From JBFXAM01 sp050184295 (GTDB lineage: Bacteria > Planctomycetota > Phycisphaerae > UBA1845 > Fen-1342): a DNA stretch of 53,841 bases. The notes under the pieces are model-generated. The model ran no database searches, was not told where the DNA came from, and worked only from the letters and a program-made list of their open reading frames with translations. Within the stretch, counting starts at the first letter, position 1. Each line of letters begins with the position of its first letter. The stretch spans positions 1-53,841 of the forward strand of contig JBFXAM010000015.1 of the NCBI GenBank assembly GCA_050184295.1, written 5' to 3'. Made by a program: the position numbers and the translations under genes. Positions 43,690-51,367 of this stretch are shown here, piece by piece.

Positions 43690-43706
43690 TACCACAAAAA
43701 GTGGTA
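43690..43706 (-). promoter_or_regulatory. Perfect hairpin/operator upstream of the HNH gene
   Basis: TACCAC-AAAAA-GTGGTA is a perfect 6-bp inverted repeat. On the minus-strand transcript it forms a TACCAC/GTGGTA stem with a TTTTT loop, two bases before the GGAGGAG ribosome-binding site of the HNH gene and within the predicted leader. Confidence 0.5.
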
Positions 43707-43725
43707 AGCGAACGGCGTTTCGGCA

Positions 43726-43754
43726 ATCTTACGGTTTCGTTCGATCCGCTTCAA
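43726..43754 (-). promoter_or_regulatory. Sigma-70-type promoter of the HNH gene
   Basis: On the minus strand TTGAAG (43754-43749) and TAAGAT (43731-43726) are exactly 17 nt apart. Transcription would begin near 43719 and include the hairpin at 43690-43706. Confidence 0.6.
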
Positions 43755-43884
43755 GGACGATGAATCTTAGCCGCCTCCGCTCCGAAGGGCACCGCCAGTC
43801 GTGAGCTTGCCGCGATTTGTGGACGAATCACCGCCTGCGCCGCTGCCGCTTGCGGCATCCCGCGCGTCCGGCGATAAAGCCGCC

Positions 43885-46530
43885 ATGACCGATTCGTCCG
43901 CGTCGCACGCCGAGCCCGCCACTTCGACCGCCACGCCGCGCGGGCTGATTGCCGGGTTAGCGGTCGTGCTGATCACGGCGGTGTACCTTGCCGGCTCGCC
44001 GATGCTCTTCGACTCGCCGTGGATGCTCGGCGACGAGTTCATCTTCATCGTCAACAACCCGGACGTGACCGGCGTTGGGCGGCCGGAGGCGTTCTGGCAG
44101 CGGTGCGCCGGCATCTTCACCCGCGCGCACGCCGACCTCTACCAGCCGGTGCCGATCCTCGCGTACGCGCTGCAATGGGCGGCGTTCGACGGGGACGCAA
44201 CGGGCTTTCGAAGGTTCGACCTCTTCCTGCACGCGGCGAACGCCATGCTGGTGTGGAGCGTTCTTACGCGGCTCCTGGCGCGGATTGCGACCCCCGCCGG
44301 GCGGTCGAGTGTGCTCGTGATCGCCTGGGCGCTTACGCTCGTGTGGGCGCTGCATCCGACGCTCGCGAACGCATACTGCGGCGACCTCGGCACGCCGCAC
44401 CTGCTCACGGGCTTGTTCTGCCTGCTCGCGCTGCACGCGCACCTGAGCGCGTTGCGAAAGGGCGGCGGCTGGTGGTTCGTCGTGGCGGTCGCGGCGCTGG
44501 TGCTCGCCAACCTGTCGAAGCCGACCCCGGGTTGGCTGCTCGTCGCGGTTGCGTTGGAAGCCGCTCTGGTCGGATTTCGCGCCATGCTCCGTTCGCCGCG
44601 CGTCTACCTGGTCGCGACGGTGAGTCTCGGCTCGGCGTGGCTGGCGCTGCACACGAGCGAGCAGTCCGGCCTGATCGAGGAGGCGTCATTGGGCCTCTTC
44701 GGCGATCCTCTAAGCCGGAGCCTGCTGGCGGTCTGGGTCTACGCGCGCAACGTCTTCGCACCATTCTGGCTGAGCGCGTGGTATCTGCCCGACCCTCACA
44801 CAGGTTGGGGCTCCGGGCGCGTCTGGGGTGGGCTGTTGCTCGTGCTCGGGTCGTTCGCGCACGCGGCGTGGACTTGGCGGCGGCGCGCGGATCGGCTCGT
44901 CGGCGTCGGCTGGGCGTGGGCGTGGGGACTGCTGATTCCGGTGCTGGGCCTGGTCGGGGCGCGCGAGGCGGTCGCATTTGATCGCTATCTCTACCAGCCG
45001 CTCGCTGCGTTGCTGCTGATCGCCGGCGTATGGGGCGTGGGAATGCTCGAGCGCGCCCCGGCCGGGCGCCGGACGGTGCGGCTCGTCGCCGTCACCGCGC
45101 CGGGTGCGGTTGTCGGGGCGATGTTCGTCGTCTGGGCGATCGCGCCGCAGTATGCGTCGAGCAGCACCATTCGCTGGTCGCGCAGCTGCGTGCAGAAGGC
45201 CGAGCGCGTCGTGCGCCTGAACCCCGGCGATCCGCGCGCGCTGGAAATGCTGGGGGCGGCGTACGACTTCTCGCGAAACCACGACGTGCCGGCGAGCGAC
45301 CGCCCCGCGCTGCCTGCGGAAACGCGGGTTGATCCGCGCCAGTTTCAGTTCGACTACTACAACGAGCGATTCGCGGACACGCTGGCGCGCTCCGCGAGCG
45401 CGCCGAAGCTCTCGCACTATTTCCCCGGCGACGCCGACCTGGCCCAGTATCACCGCCGCCTTTCGTATCGCCTCCTCACCGCCGGGCGGCCCGAGTCGTC
45501 GCTTGGGCAAGCCGAGACGGCGCGCCTGCTGGAGCCGGACGCGCACGCGACCTGGCTTTGTCTCGCGCGGGCCCATCGCGCGCTGGGTCGCCTGGACGCC
45601 GCCGTCGCTGCGTATGCCGAGGCCGAGGCACGCCTGCCCGAGGTGCCCATGACGCGCGCGGTCCATTTCACCGAGTTCGGCGAGCTGCTTCTACAGCGCC
45701 TGGAGCGACCGGACCTGGCGAAGCCGAAGTACGAGGCGGCGATCGCGACGGGGCTGGCGCCGCGGCCGGCCTGGATCGGGTTGGCGCGGTGCGAGATTCG
45801 CGTGGGGCTGGGCGCGACCGGGCGTGACATTCTGCTGCGTGTGCTGGGAACGAATCCCGACGACGTGGACGCACTGCTCGCGCTCGGGGAGTATCACCTG
45901 CGCAGCCACCACTGGGAGGACGCCGAGCGCGTGTACGGCCGGGTGTTGGCGCTCTCGCCGACGAACTACGACGCGCTGCTGGGTTTTCACGAGCTGTGCG
46001 TACAGCGCGGGCGCTGGCGCGACGCGGCGCTGGCTTGGGACGCGGCGCTGAACGAACGGCCGGACGATCGCCGATTCCTATCGTTCTTTGCGTGGAGCGC
46101 GACCTGCGCCGGCGAGCCGACCGCGGCGCGCTTCACGGAGCGACTGCTCGAACGGGACGCGGGGAATCCGCTCGCGCTTCTGGCGCGGATGCTCGAAAGG
46201 CTGCGTGGCGGTGACCTCGAAAGCGCGTTGGCTGCCATCGACGCGGCGGCGCGCGGCGACGATCCACCGAACGCGAAATCGTTTGAGCGCGCGGCGGCGA
46301 CGCTGAAGCTCATGCGCGTGCGCGGCGAGTTGCCGGCGACGGCTGCGATCGCGGAGGCCGCGTTGCGGTTTCGCCGCGGGCGCGCCGCGGATGCTGACGG
46401 GTTGCTCCGCGAGTACCTGGAATCGTCGGCCGAGAGCGGTCCCGACGCGGACATTGCGCGACGACTGCTCGAGTCGCTCGCCGCCGCCCAGACCAGGCGG
46501 TCGGCTCCGACGACCGCCCCCGCGCCGTGA
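43885..46530 (+). CDS. Polytopic membrane protein with C-terminal TPR repeats (TMTC-like)
   Basis: The 881-residue product has about ten transmembrane helices in the first 430 residues, with a periplasmic-type first loop (LGDEFIFIVNNPDVTG). A soluble region of about 450 residues follows, made of TPR-like helical pairs (for example WLCLARAHRALGRLDAAVAA, DVDALLALGEYHLRSHHWED, RVYGRVLALSPTNYDALLGF). This layout matches the widespread bacterial/eukaryotic TMTC-type proteins with a GT-C-like membrane half; catalytic residues are not certain. The ATG at 43885 is used. A GTG at 43801 with GAAGGG upstream would add 28 residues. Confidence 0.82.
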   Translation: MTDSSASHAEPATSTATPRGLIAGLAVVLITAVYLAGSPMLFDSPWMLGDEFIFIVNNPDVTGVGRPEAFWQRCAGIFTRAHADLYQPVPILAYALQWAAFDGDATGFRRFDLFLHAANAMLVWSVLTRLLARIATPAGRSSVLVIAWALTLVWALHPTLANAYCGDLGTPHLLTGLFCLLALHAHLSALRKGGGWWFVVAVAALVLANLSKPTPGWLLVAVALEAALVGFRAMLRSPRVYLVATVSLGSAWLALHTSEQSGLIEEASLGLFGDPLSRSLLAVWVYARNVFAPFWLSAWYLPDPHTGWGSGRVWGGLLLVLGSFAHAAWTWRRRADRLVGVGWAWAWGLLIPVLGLVGAREAVAFDRYLYQPLAALLLIAGVWGVGMLERAPAGRRTVRLVAVTAPGAVVGAMFVVWAIAPQYASSSTIRWSRSCVQKAERVVRLNPGDPRALEMLGAAYDFSRNHDVPASDRPALPAETRVDPRQFQFDYYNERFADTLARSASAPKLSHYFPGDADLAQYHRRLSYRLLTAGRPESSLGQAETARLLEPDAHATWLCLARAHRALGRLDAAVAAYAEAEARLPEVPMTRAVHFTEFGELLLQRLERPDLAKPKYEAAIATGLAPRPAWIGLARCEIRVGLGATGRDILLRVLGTNPDDVDALLALGEYHLRSHHWEDAERVYGRVLALSPTNYDALLGFHELCVQRGRWRDAALAWDAALNERPDDRRFLSFFAWSATCAGEPTAARFTERLLERDAGNPLALLARMLERLRGGDLESALAAIDAAARGDDPPNAKSFERAAATLKLMRVRGELPATAAIAEAALRFRRGRAADADGLLREYLESSAESGPDADIARRLLESLAAAQTRRSAPTTAPAP

Positions 46531-46568
46531 CGCCGAGAAATTTTGTGACGAAAAATCGTCAAACACTG

Positions 46569-46596
46569 TTGCAACTCCAGATCGGGTCGATATACT
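46569..46596 (+). promoter_or_regulatory. Sigma-70-type promoter of a candidate small RNA
   Basis: TTGCAA (46569-46574) and TATACT (46591-46596) are 16 nt apart, just after the TPR gene. No plus-strand gene begins within the next 1.6 kb, and a terminator follows about 135 nt later. Confidence 0.65.
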
Positions 46597-46602
46597 TACC
46601 TT

Positions 46603-46734
46603 GGATGAGCGGCCGAAAGAAGTACGACGGAGCCGAGAATCGTCGTAACGTCCGCTCCGATAACAACTTGCTTCCACTCGCTGCGGCACCCTTAGACCGC
46701 GCCAATACCCACAGGGTGCCGCACGCCTTTTTTT
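46603..46734 (+). ncRNA. Candidate free-standing small RNA, about 130 nt
   Basis: The predicted transcript starts about 7 nt after the TATACT box and ends in the T-tract at 46728-46734. The 5' part folds as a two-tier hairpin: outer stem GAGCGG (46607-46612) with CCGCTC (46652-46657), inner stem TACGACG (46623-46629) with CGTCGTA (46641-46647), both perfect, around a purine-rich internal loop (CCGAAAGAAG opposite ACGT). A single-stranded linker of about 24 nt (CGATAACAACTTGC and on) separates it from the terminator hairpin. Base composition is clearly less GC-rich than the neighbours. I do not recognise it as 6S, SRP, RNase P or tmRNA. Confidence 0.6.
46682..46734 (+). terminator. Rho-independent terminator of the small RNA
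   Basis: TGCGGCACCCT (46682-46692) pairs perfectly over 11 bp with AGGGTGCCGCA (46713-46723) across a 20-nt loop. It is followed, after CGCC, by seven T. This is the strongest terminator in the window. Confidence 0.8.
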
Positions 46735-46817
46735 ATAATTCCGGCAACCAACCTGTGTTCATATTTTGTTAGCGTATCGGCGTGCACGCTCCGTGCGCTG
46801 CGCACGGTGTTTCGGTG

Positions 46818-48008
46818 TTACGACGTGAACGCTGTCTGTGTCTTGGTGCACAGATGCGCGTACATGGCCGCGCGCCGTTGCGCCAGGACGTCTTGATGAT
46901 ACTGGCGCGCCTTTTCCAGATTCACGCGTGACATGCGTTCGAGCTCGTCGGGCCGCCCGAGCACACGCCGCAGCGTTTGCGCCAACGGCGCGACTTCCCC
47001 GGGCGGCACAAGGTACTCACCCGCAACGAGTTCCGCGGTTCCGCCGACTGTCGTGCCCAGGCTGGGCAACGCGCGCGCCAGCGCTTCGATCATCGCACGC
47101 GGAAGCCCCTCCTGTCGCGACGGTGAGATGAAGAGATCGCCGCGATCAAGCTCGGCCCGCACCGCCGGCGCACCATGGACCTGGCCGACAAATGTAACTC
47201 GATCTCCAACGCCGGCTCGGTGCGCCCGCTGCTCCAGCTCCGCACGGTGCTTCCCGTCGCCAACAATCCGCAAATGCACGTCGAGCCCGGAGCGAGCGCA
47301 CTCGGCGGTCGCGTCGATCGCCACGTCGGGGCCCTTGTAGAACTGCTCCAACGTGCCGACGAACACAAGCGTGAAGCGCCGCTGGTCCGGCGCGTAACAC
47401 CGCGGCGCCGCGGCAAACGCGTCATCGTCGAGCTCGATGCTGGAATAGTGCGTGGTGAACGCGCCGGGCGCCGGCGGATAGCTGCGCTGGAGGGCGTGCT
47501 CCGTGACGTATGCGGCGCAAACCGCCCCGGCGCACTCGCGGCGCAGGCGCGGAGGATAGAACCACAGCAGCCACGGCCGGAAGATCGAGCGTACCGCGCC
47601 GGGCGCAAAGAGCTCGCGGGGATCGCCGACGCATTCGACGCCGTACGGCCGCCGCTCGCGCCACAGCCACGTATCGAGGCAGCACGCGACCTCACCGGGG
47701 ACGCGCAGCATGACGGCGTCGCGCGGGCCGACGGCGGCCCGAGCGGCGCGGCGGATCGCCGGCAGGCGCGTCAGCCATTGGTGGGCCCCGCGCACGAACG
47801 GCAAGGGCCACACGTCGACCCCCGCGCCGGTGACGGGCTGCGCCCCCGGTGGGGCCGCTGCGACCGGCTGGGCGCGGGCCACGACGCGGACGCGCTGGAA
47901 GACCGCGAGGTACCGCGTCCAAAACGAGTATGGGTACTTCCCGTCGGTCCAGACGGCGCCGTCCGGTGTTCGCAGGTAGCGATGCTGGCTCGTGACGACG
48001 ATGTTCAC
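46818..48008 (-). CDS. Family 4 glycosyltransferase
   Basis: The 396-residue GT-B enzyme's C-terminal domain is classical: RFTLVFVGTLEQFYKGPDVA, LRIVGDGKHRAELEQRA, VTFVGQVHG, ISPSRQEGLPRAMIEALARA (donor-site Glu motif) and TTVGGTAELVAGEYLVPPG. The N-terminal domain (NIVVTSQHRYLRTPDGAVWT) would bind the acceptor. Such enzymes build envelope or exopolysaccharide chains. The GTG at 48008 has GAGGA 5 nt upstream. It is divergent from the UDP-sugar dehydrogenase gene (about 370 bp between starts), which could supply a uronic acid donor. Confidence 0.9.
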   Translation of the reverse strand: MNIVVTSQHRYLRTPDGAVWTDGKYPYSFWTRYLAVFQRVRVVARAQPVAAAPPGAQPVTGAGVDVWPLPFVRGAHQWLTRLPAIRRAARAAVGPRDAVMLRVPGEVACCLDTWLWRERRPYGVECVGDPRELFAPGAVRSIFRPWLLWFYPPRLRRECAGAVCAAYVTEHALQRSYPPAPGAFTTHYSSIELDDDAFAAAPRCYAPDQRRFTLVFVGTLEQFYKGPDVAIDATAECARSGLDVHLRIVGDGKHRAELEQRAHRAGVGDRVTFVGQVHGAPAVRAELDRGDLFISPSRQEGLPRAMIEALARALPSLGTTVGGTAELVAGEYLVPPGEVAPLAQTLRRVLGRPDELERMSRVNLEKARQYHQDVLAQRRAAMYAHLCTKTQTAFTS

Positions 48009-48204
48009 CCGGTTCCTCGTCGCCCGAGCCGGCGTCACGGGTGGAGTGCGGCCCCGCACCGACGGCGCCGATCCACACGCGTCGCGCGATCACTCGCCGC
48101 TCAGCGCTGGGCCAGCGGGTCGCCCACGACGACCCATCCCGGCAAGCGACGGCAGCGCGGTGATTCTATCGGGAGTTGCCCGGCGATTTCGGCACGTTCC
48201 GCTG

Positions 48205-48233
48205 TTGACCGCCCGCGGCCGAACCGATACGAA
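48205..48233 (+). promoter_or_regulatory. Possible promoter of the UDP-sugar dehydrogenase gene
   Basis: TTGACC (48205-48210) and TACGAA (48228-48233) are 17 nt apart, about 140 nt upstream of the GTG start. The -35 is good and the -10 is weak. Confidence 0.35.
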
Positions 48234-48375
48234 AGGGCGGCTGTCGGGTTGCGGCGTGCGCCGGCGCGAGCGCCGCGTTTGCGCTTGCGAACCACGGTGG
48301 AGCCGCCGCGTACGAACCGCAGTGCCGTTCGGGCGGGATCGCCGATCGCGCCTGCGAGTCGAGGGAGAAACGAAC

Positions 48376-49161
48376 GTGTCGAAGCCCAAGGTTGGTTGCG
48401 TCGGGGTCGGCGTCGTCGGTGGGGCGATGCAGAAGCTGTGCGGGCCCGACACGGTGCTCTACGACACCAAGCCGGGATACACGCAGGACAAGAGCGCGGT
48501 CAACGACTGCGACGTCGTGTACATCAACGTGCCGACGCCGATGAAAGCCGACGGCTCCTGCGACACGTCGATCGTGGAAGAAGTGGTGTCGTGGATCAAG
48601 GCGCCGCTGATCCTGCTGCGCTCGACGGTCGCGCCGGGCACGACCGACCGGCTGCGCGAAAAGTACAACAAGCGGATCGTCTTTCAGCCCGAATACCTCG
48701 GCGAGACGGTCGCGCACGTGTTTGGAAACGTCGCGGAGCGCAATTTCATCGTGCTGGGCGGCACCACCGAGGACGTCTCGCGGGCCGCGGATTTCTACAA
48801 GCACTACTACAACGCCTACGTCGAGTTCTATTTCTGCGACGCCGTCACCGCCGAAGTCGCCAAGTACATGGAGAACGCGTTTTACGCCGTGAAGGTCACG
48901 TTCGTGAACGAGTTCTACGACATCGCGAAGACGTTCGGCGTGGACTTCAACCATCTCCGCGAGATCTGGCTTGCGGATCCGCGCATCAGCCGCGATCACA
49001 CGTTCGTGTATCCGTGGTCGCGCGGGTTCAGCGGCAAATGCCTGCCGAAAGACTGCAATGCGATCGTGAAAGCGGCGCGGGACAAGGGCTACGAATCGAA
49101 GCTGATGGCCGCGACGCTGAAGATCAACGATGAGTTCCTGAAGCGCAACGAGCAGCGCTGA
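48376..49161 (+). CDS. Short UDP-glucose/GDP-mannose dehydrogenase-family protein
   Basis: The 261-residue protein has the NAD domain (KVGCVGVGVVGGAM), DVVYINVPTPMKADGSCD, LLRSTVAPGTTDRLR, VFQPEYLGET and the central helix with catalytic-type motif GFSGKCLPKDCNAI (Cys222). It ends 39 residues after that Cys, so the C-terminal UDP-binding domain of full-length enzymes (about 430 residues) is absent. There is no frameshift or downstream remnant. The GTG at 48376 has GGAG 8 nt upstream. It may be a naturally short family member with its own substrate, possibly working with the glycosyltransferase next door. Confidence 0.85.
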   Translation: MSKPKVGCVGVGVVGGAMQKLCGPDTVLYDTKPGYTQDKSAVNDCDVVYINVPTPMKADGSCDTSIVEEVVSWIKAPLILLRSTVAPGTTDRLREKYNKRIVFQPEYLGETVAHVFGNVAERNFIVLGGTTEDVSRAADFYKHYYNAYVEFYFCDAVTAEVAKYMENAFYAVKVTFVNEFYDIAKTFGVDFNHLREIWLADPRISRDHTFVYPWSRGFSGKCLPKDCNAIVKAARDKGYESKLMAATLKINDEFLKRNEQR

Positions 49162-49443
49162 ATCCGGCGCCGCCGCCGGGCTTCGCCTTCGCGCGCGTTC
49201 GCCGCCCGCGACGAGGCGCGGTGGTTCCGTTCCCAGCACGACACTCCGCCAGCCGCCCGGCTGATCCGCACGCGCGCCGAAGCGGGTGCGCAAGTCATGT
49301 CAGGTTGCATCGGCTGCGCGTCGTAACCCGGCGCGCCCAGCGGCGGGCCTGAGCGCTCGGGCCGGCTCCGGAGCGCGGCCCCGTGGTTGGCGCGTGGGGC
49401 TCCGATCCGCAGCCGCACGCGGAATGCCCCCCTTAGCGTCCGT
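49162..49443. other. Intergenic region before the dispersed repeat
   Basis: No gene was recognised. The sequence is very GC-rich with several weak stems; nothing specific can be supported. Confidence 0.45.
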
Positions 49444-49553
49444 AGCGGGTCAGTTTCGTGAAAAAGTGGAGTTAAGGTACGGGCGTCACGCCCGTTCACG
49501 CGGCAGACACGGGCGAGACGCCCGCACCACCCGGATCAACCTGACCCACTACC
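49444..49553. repeat. Dispersed hairpin repeat, copy 2 (core inverted)
   Basis: The ends match copy 1 at 19464-19579 in the same orientation: AGCGGGTCAGTTTCGTGAAA at the left and CTGACCCACTACC at the right. Central arms are GGTACGGGCGTCACGCCCGT and ACGGGCGAGACGCCCGCACC. The 13-nt loop TCACGCGGCAGAC is the reverse complement of copy 1's loop at 11 of 13 positions, so the hairpin core is flipped. The 8-mer CCGTAGCG occurs on both sides. Confidence 0.85.
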
Positions 49554-49631
49554 GTAGCGTCGGAGCGCGCCGCCGTCGCTTGACATCGCCGGGCCCACGA
49601 CCGAGAATCCTGCACCGGGGTAGGCGGCTCG

Positions 49632-50765
49632 ATGGGCACTACTGTCGTAAAGCTATCATCCGCAGACACTTACGAAATCGACGCGGCCGCCGCGGCGCTC
49701 TCGTCCGGGGCCCTTGTCGTGTTTCCGACCGAGACGGTTTATGGCGTCGCGGCGAACGCGGCGAATCCCGCGGCGCTGCGGCGGCTGCACCGACTGAAGG
49801 GCTCGCCGGAGCGCCCGCCTTTCACCGCGCACGTTGCGGCCCGCGCCGACGCGGCAAGGTACGTGCCGGCGCCGTCGCCGGTGGCGCGGCGGATCGCGCG
49901 GCGTGCGTGGCCGGGGCCCGTGACGCTGGTCTGCGAAGTGTCCGATCCCGCGACGGCGCCTGTGGCGGCGGCGCTTTCGGCAGACGCGCTGGCGTCGATC
50001 TACCTGGATGGCGCGGTAGCGCTGCGTTGCCCGGACCATTCCGCGGCTCAGCGGCTGATTGAGCGTGTGGGCGTCCCGGTCGTGGCGAGCAGCGCGAATC
50101 GCGTCGGCGATCCACCGCCGGGCGACGCGGGCGCCGCACTTGCGGCCCTCGACGGCGAGGTTGACTTTGTCCTCGACGCCGGCGAGGCCCGTTATCGCGC
50201 GGCCTCGACGATCGTCCGGGTGCGCGGGCCGGCGTGGTCGCTCCAGCGAACCGGCGTGTACGACGAACGTACCATCCGGCGGCTGGCGCGCAGCGAAGTG
50301 CTGTTCGTCTGCACGGGAAACTCCTGTCGCTCGCCGATGGCGGAGCACCTTTTTCGACAGAAGCTCGCCGCCGCACTTCAGCTTGCGCCGGACCAGTTGG
50401 ACGCGTGGGGGTATGTCGTTTCGTCGGCCGGCACCTACGCTCCGGTGGGCGGTCGCGCGTCCAGCGGGGCGATCGACGAACTGGCCCGCCGCGGCATCGA
50501 TGCGCGCGCCCATCAGAGCCGGCCGCTGGCGGTCGAGCTGTTGCAGGGGGCCGAGAAGATTTACGCGATGTCCGCCGATCACCTGAACGCGGTCGTTCGG
50601 CTGGCGCCGGGGGCGGCGTCGCGGGCGGCGCTGCTCGATCCGAACGGTCCGGTGAGCGACCCGATGGGTGGCGGCGCCGAGGACTACGCGCGTGCCGCAC
50701 AGCAAATCGAACAGGCCGTCGACGCCCGGCTCAAGGAGTACCTCGATGAAGATCGCAATTGGTAG
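49632..50765 (+). CDS. TsaC/Sua5 threonylcarbamoyl-AMP synthase fused to YwlE-type phosphatase
   Basis: The 377-residue fusion. Residues about 15-205 are the YrdC/Sua5 domain that makes threonylcarbamoyl-AMP for tRNA t6A (ALVVFPTETVYGVAANA, LHRLKGSPERPP, VPVVASSANRVGDPPPG). From about 220 a low-molecular-weight phosphatase domain follows, with P-loop VLFVCTGNSCRSPMAE and general-acid region VSDPMGGGAEDY. CTGNSCRS matches the arginine-phosphatase YwlE subtype. In Bacillus subtilis, ywlC (Sua5), ywlE and ywlF (rpiB) are neighbours; here the first two are one gene and rpiB overlaps its 3' end by 20 nt. The C-terminal phosphatase is complete. Confidence 0.9.
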   Translation: MGTTVVKLSSADTYEIDAAAAALSSGALVVFPTETVYGVAANAANPAALRRLHRLKGSPERPPFTAHVAARADAARYVPAPSPVARRIARRAWPGPVTLVCEVSDPATAPVAAALSADALASIYLDGAVALRCPDHSAAQRLIERVGVPVVASSANRVGDPPPGDAGAALAALDGEVDFVLDAGEARYRAASTIVRVRGPAWSLQRTGVYDERTIRRLARSEVLFVCTGNSCRSPMAEHLFRQKLAAALQLAPDQLDAWGYVVSSAGTYAPVGGRASSGAIDELARRGIDARAHQSRPLAVELLQGAEKIYAMSADHLNAVVRLAPGAASRAALLDPNGPVSDPMGGGAEDYARAAQQIEQAVDARLKEYLDEDRNW

Positions 50766-51255
50766 CGACCACCGCGGCTATGACGCCAAGGAGCGGATCA
50801 AGGCCTTGGCGATCAGCCTCGGGCACGAGGTGCTCGATCGCGGCACGGACTCGCCGAAGGCGTGCGACTATCCCGACGCCGGCCTGACGGTGGCGTGCGA
50901 CGTCGCGACCGGCCGGGCGCAGGGCGGCATTCTGCTGTGTGGCAGCGGGATCGGCATGTCGATCACGGCGAACAAGGTGGCCGGCGTGCGCGCCGCGCTG
51001 TGTCACGACGAGTTGACGGCGCAGATGTCGCGGCGGCACAACGACGCGAACATCCTCTGTCTGCCGGCGGACCTGGTCGGCGACGCGCTCATGCAGAGCA
51101 TCGTGAGGCTCTTTCTGACCACCGAGTTCGAAGGCGGCCGCCATCAGCGCCGCGTCGACAAGATCGTCAGCTTCGAGCGCAGCGGCGAGCTGCCGGGCGC
51201 CCAGAGTTCGGAGCCCGACTGCCGCTCCGGCGTGCGCAACCTGCCGGACAAGTAG
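50746..51255 (+). CDS. rpiB: Ribose-5-phosphate isomerase B
   Basis: Interconverts ribose-5-phosphate and ribulose-5-phosphate. The 169-residue product shows MKIAIGSDHRGYDAKE, GHEVLDRGTDSPKACDYPD, GGILLCGSGIGMSITANKV (active-site Cys), RAALCHDELTAQMSRRHNDA and NILCLPADLVGDAL. A C-terminal extension of about 20 residues (SSEPDCRSGVRNLPDK) goes beyond the usual 150. The ATG lies inside the preceding fusion gene (20-nt overlap) with AGGAG 7 nt upstream, so translation is coupled. Confidence 0.95.
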   Translation: MKIAIGSDHRGYDAKERIKALAISLGHEVLDRGTDSPKACDYPDAGLTVACDVATGRAQGGILLCGSGIGMSITANKVAGVRAALCHDELTAQMSRRHNDANILCLPADLVGDALMQSIVRLFLTTEFEGGRHQRRVDKIVSFERSGELPGAQSSEPDCRSGVRNLPDK

Positions 51256-51367
51256 CGGTTGTCCAGCGGGTCAGCGCGGCCCGCACTTCGCGTGTGCGCG
51301 AGGGCGGGTGGCGGACTCACCCTTTCCGCGTCTCTGAACGTCACGTCGCGGGCGTTTCGGCAGGGTG

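Noticed and set aside
46527..46772. 81-codon plus-strand frame overlapping the TPR gene's stop
   Set aside because: It runs through the promoter, both hairpins and the T-tract of the small RNA candidate, and its peptide has no recognisable features.
49441..49560. CCGTAGCG on both sides of repeat copy 2 as a target-site duplication
   Set aside because: The left AGCG also belongs to copy 1's left end, and copy 1 shows no equivalent duplication, so chance or end ambiguity explains it.
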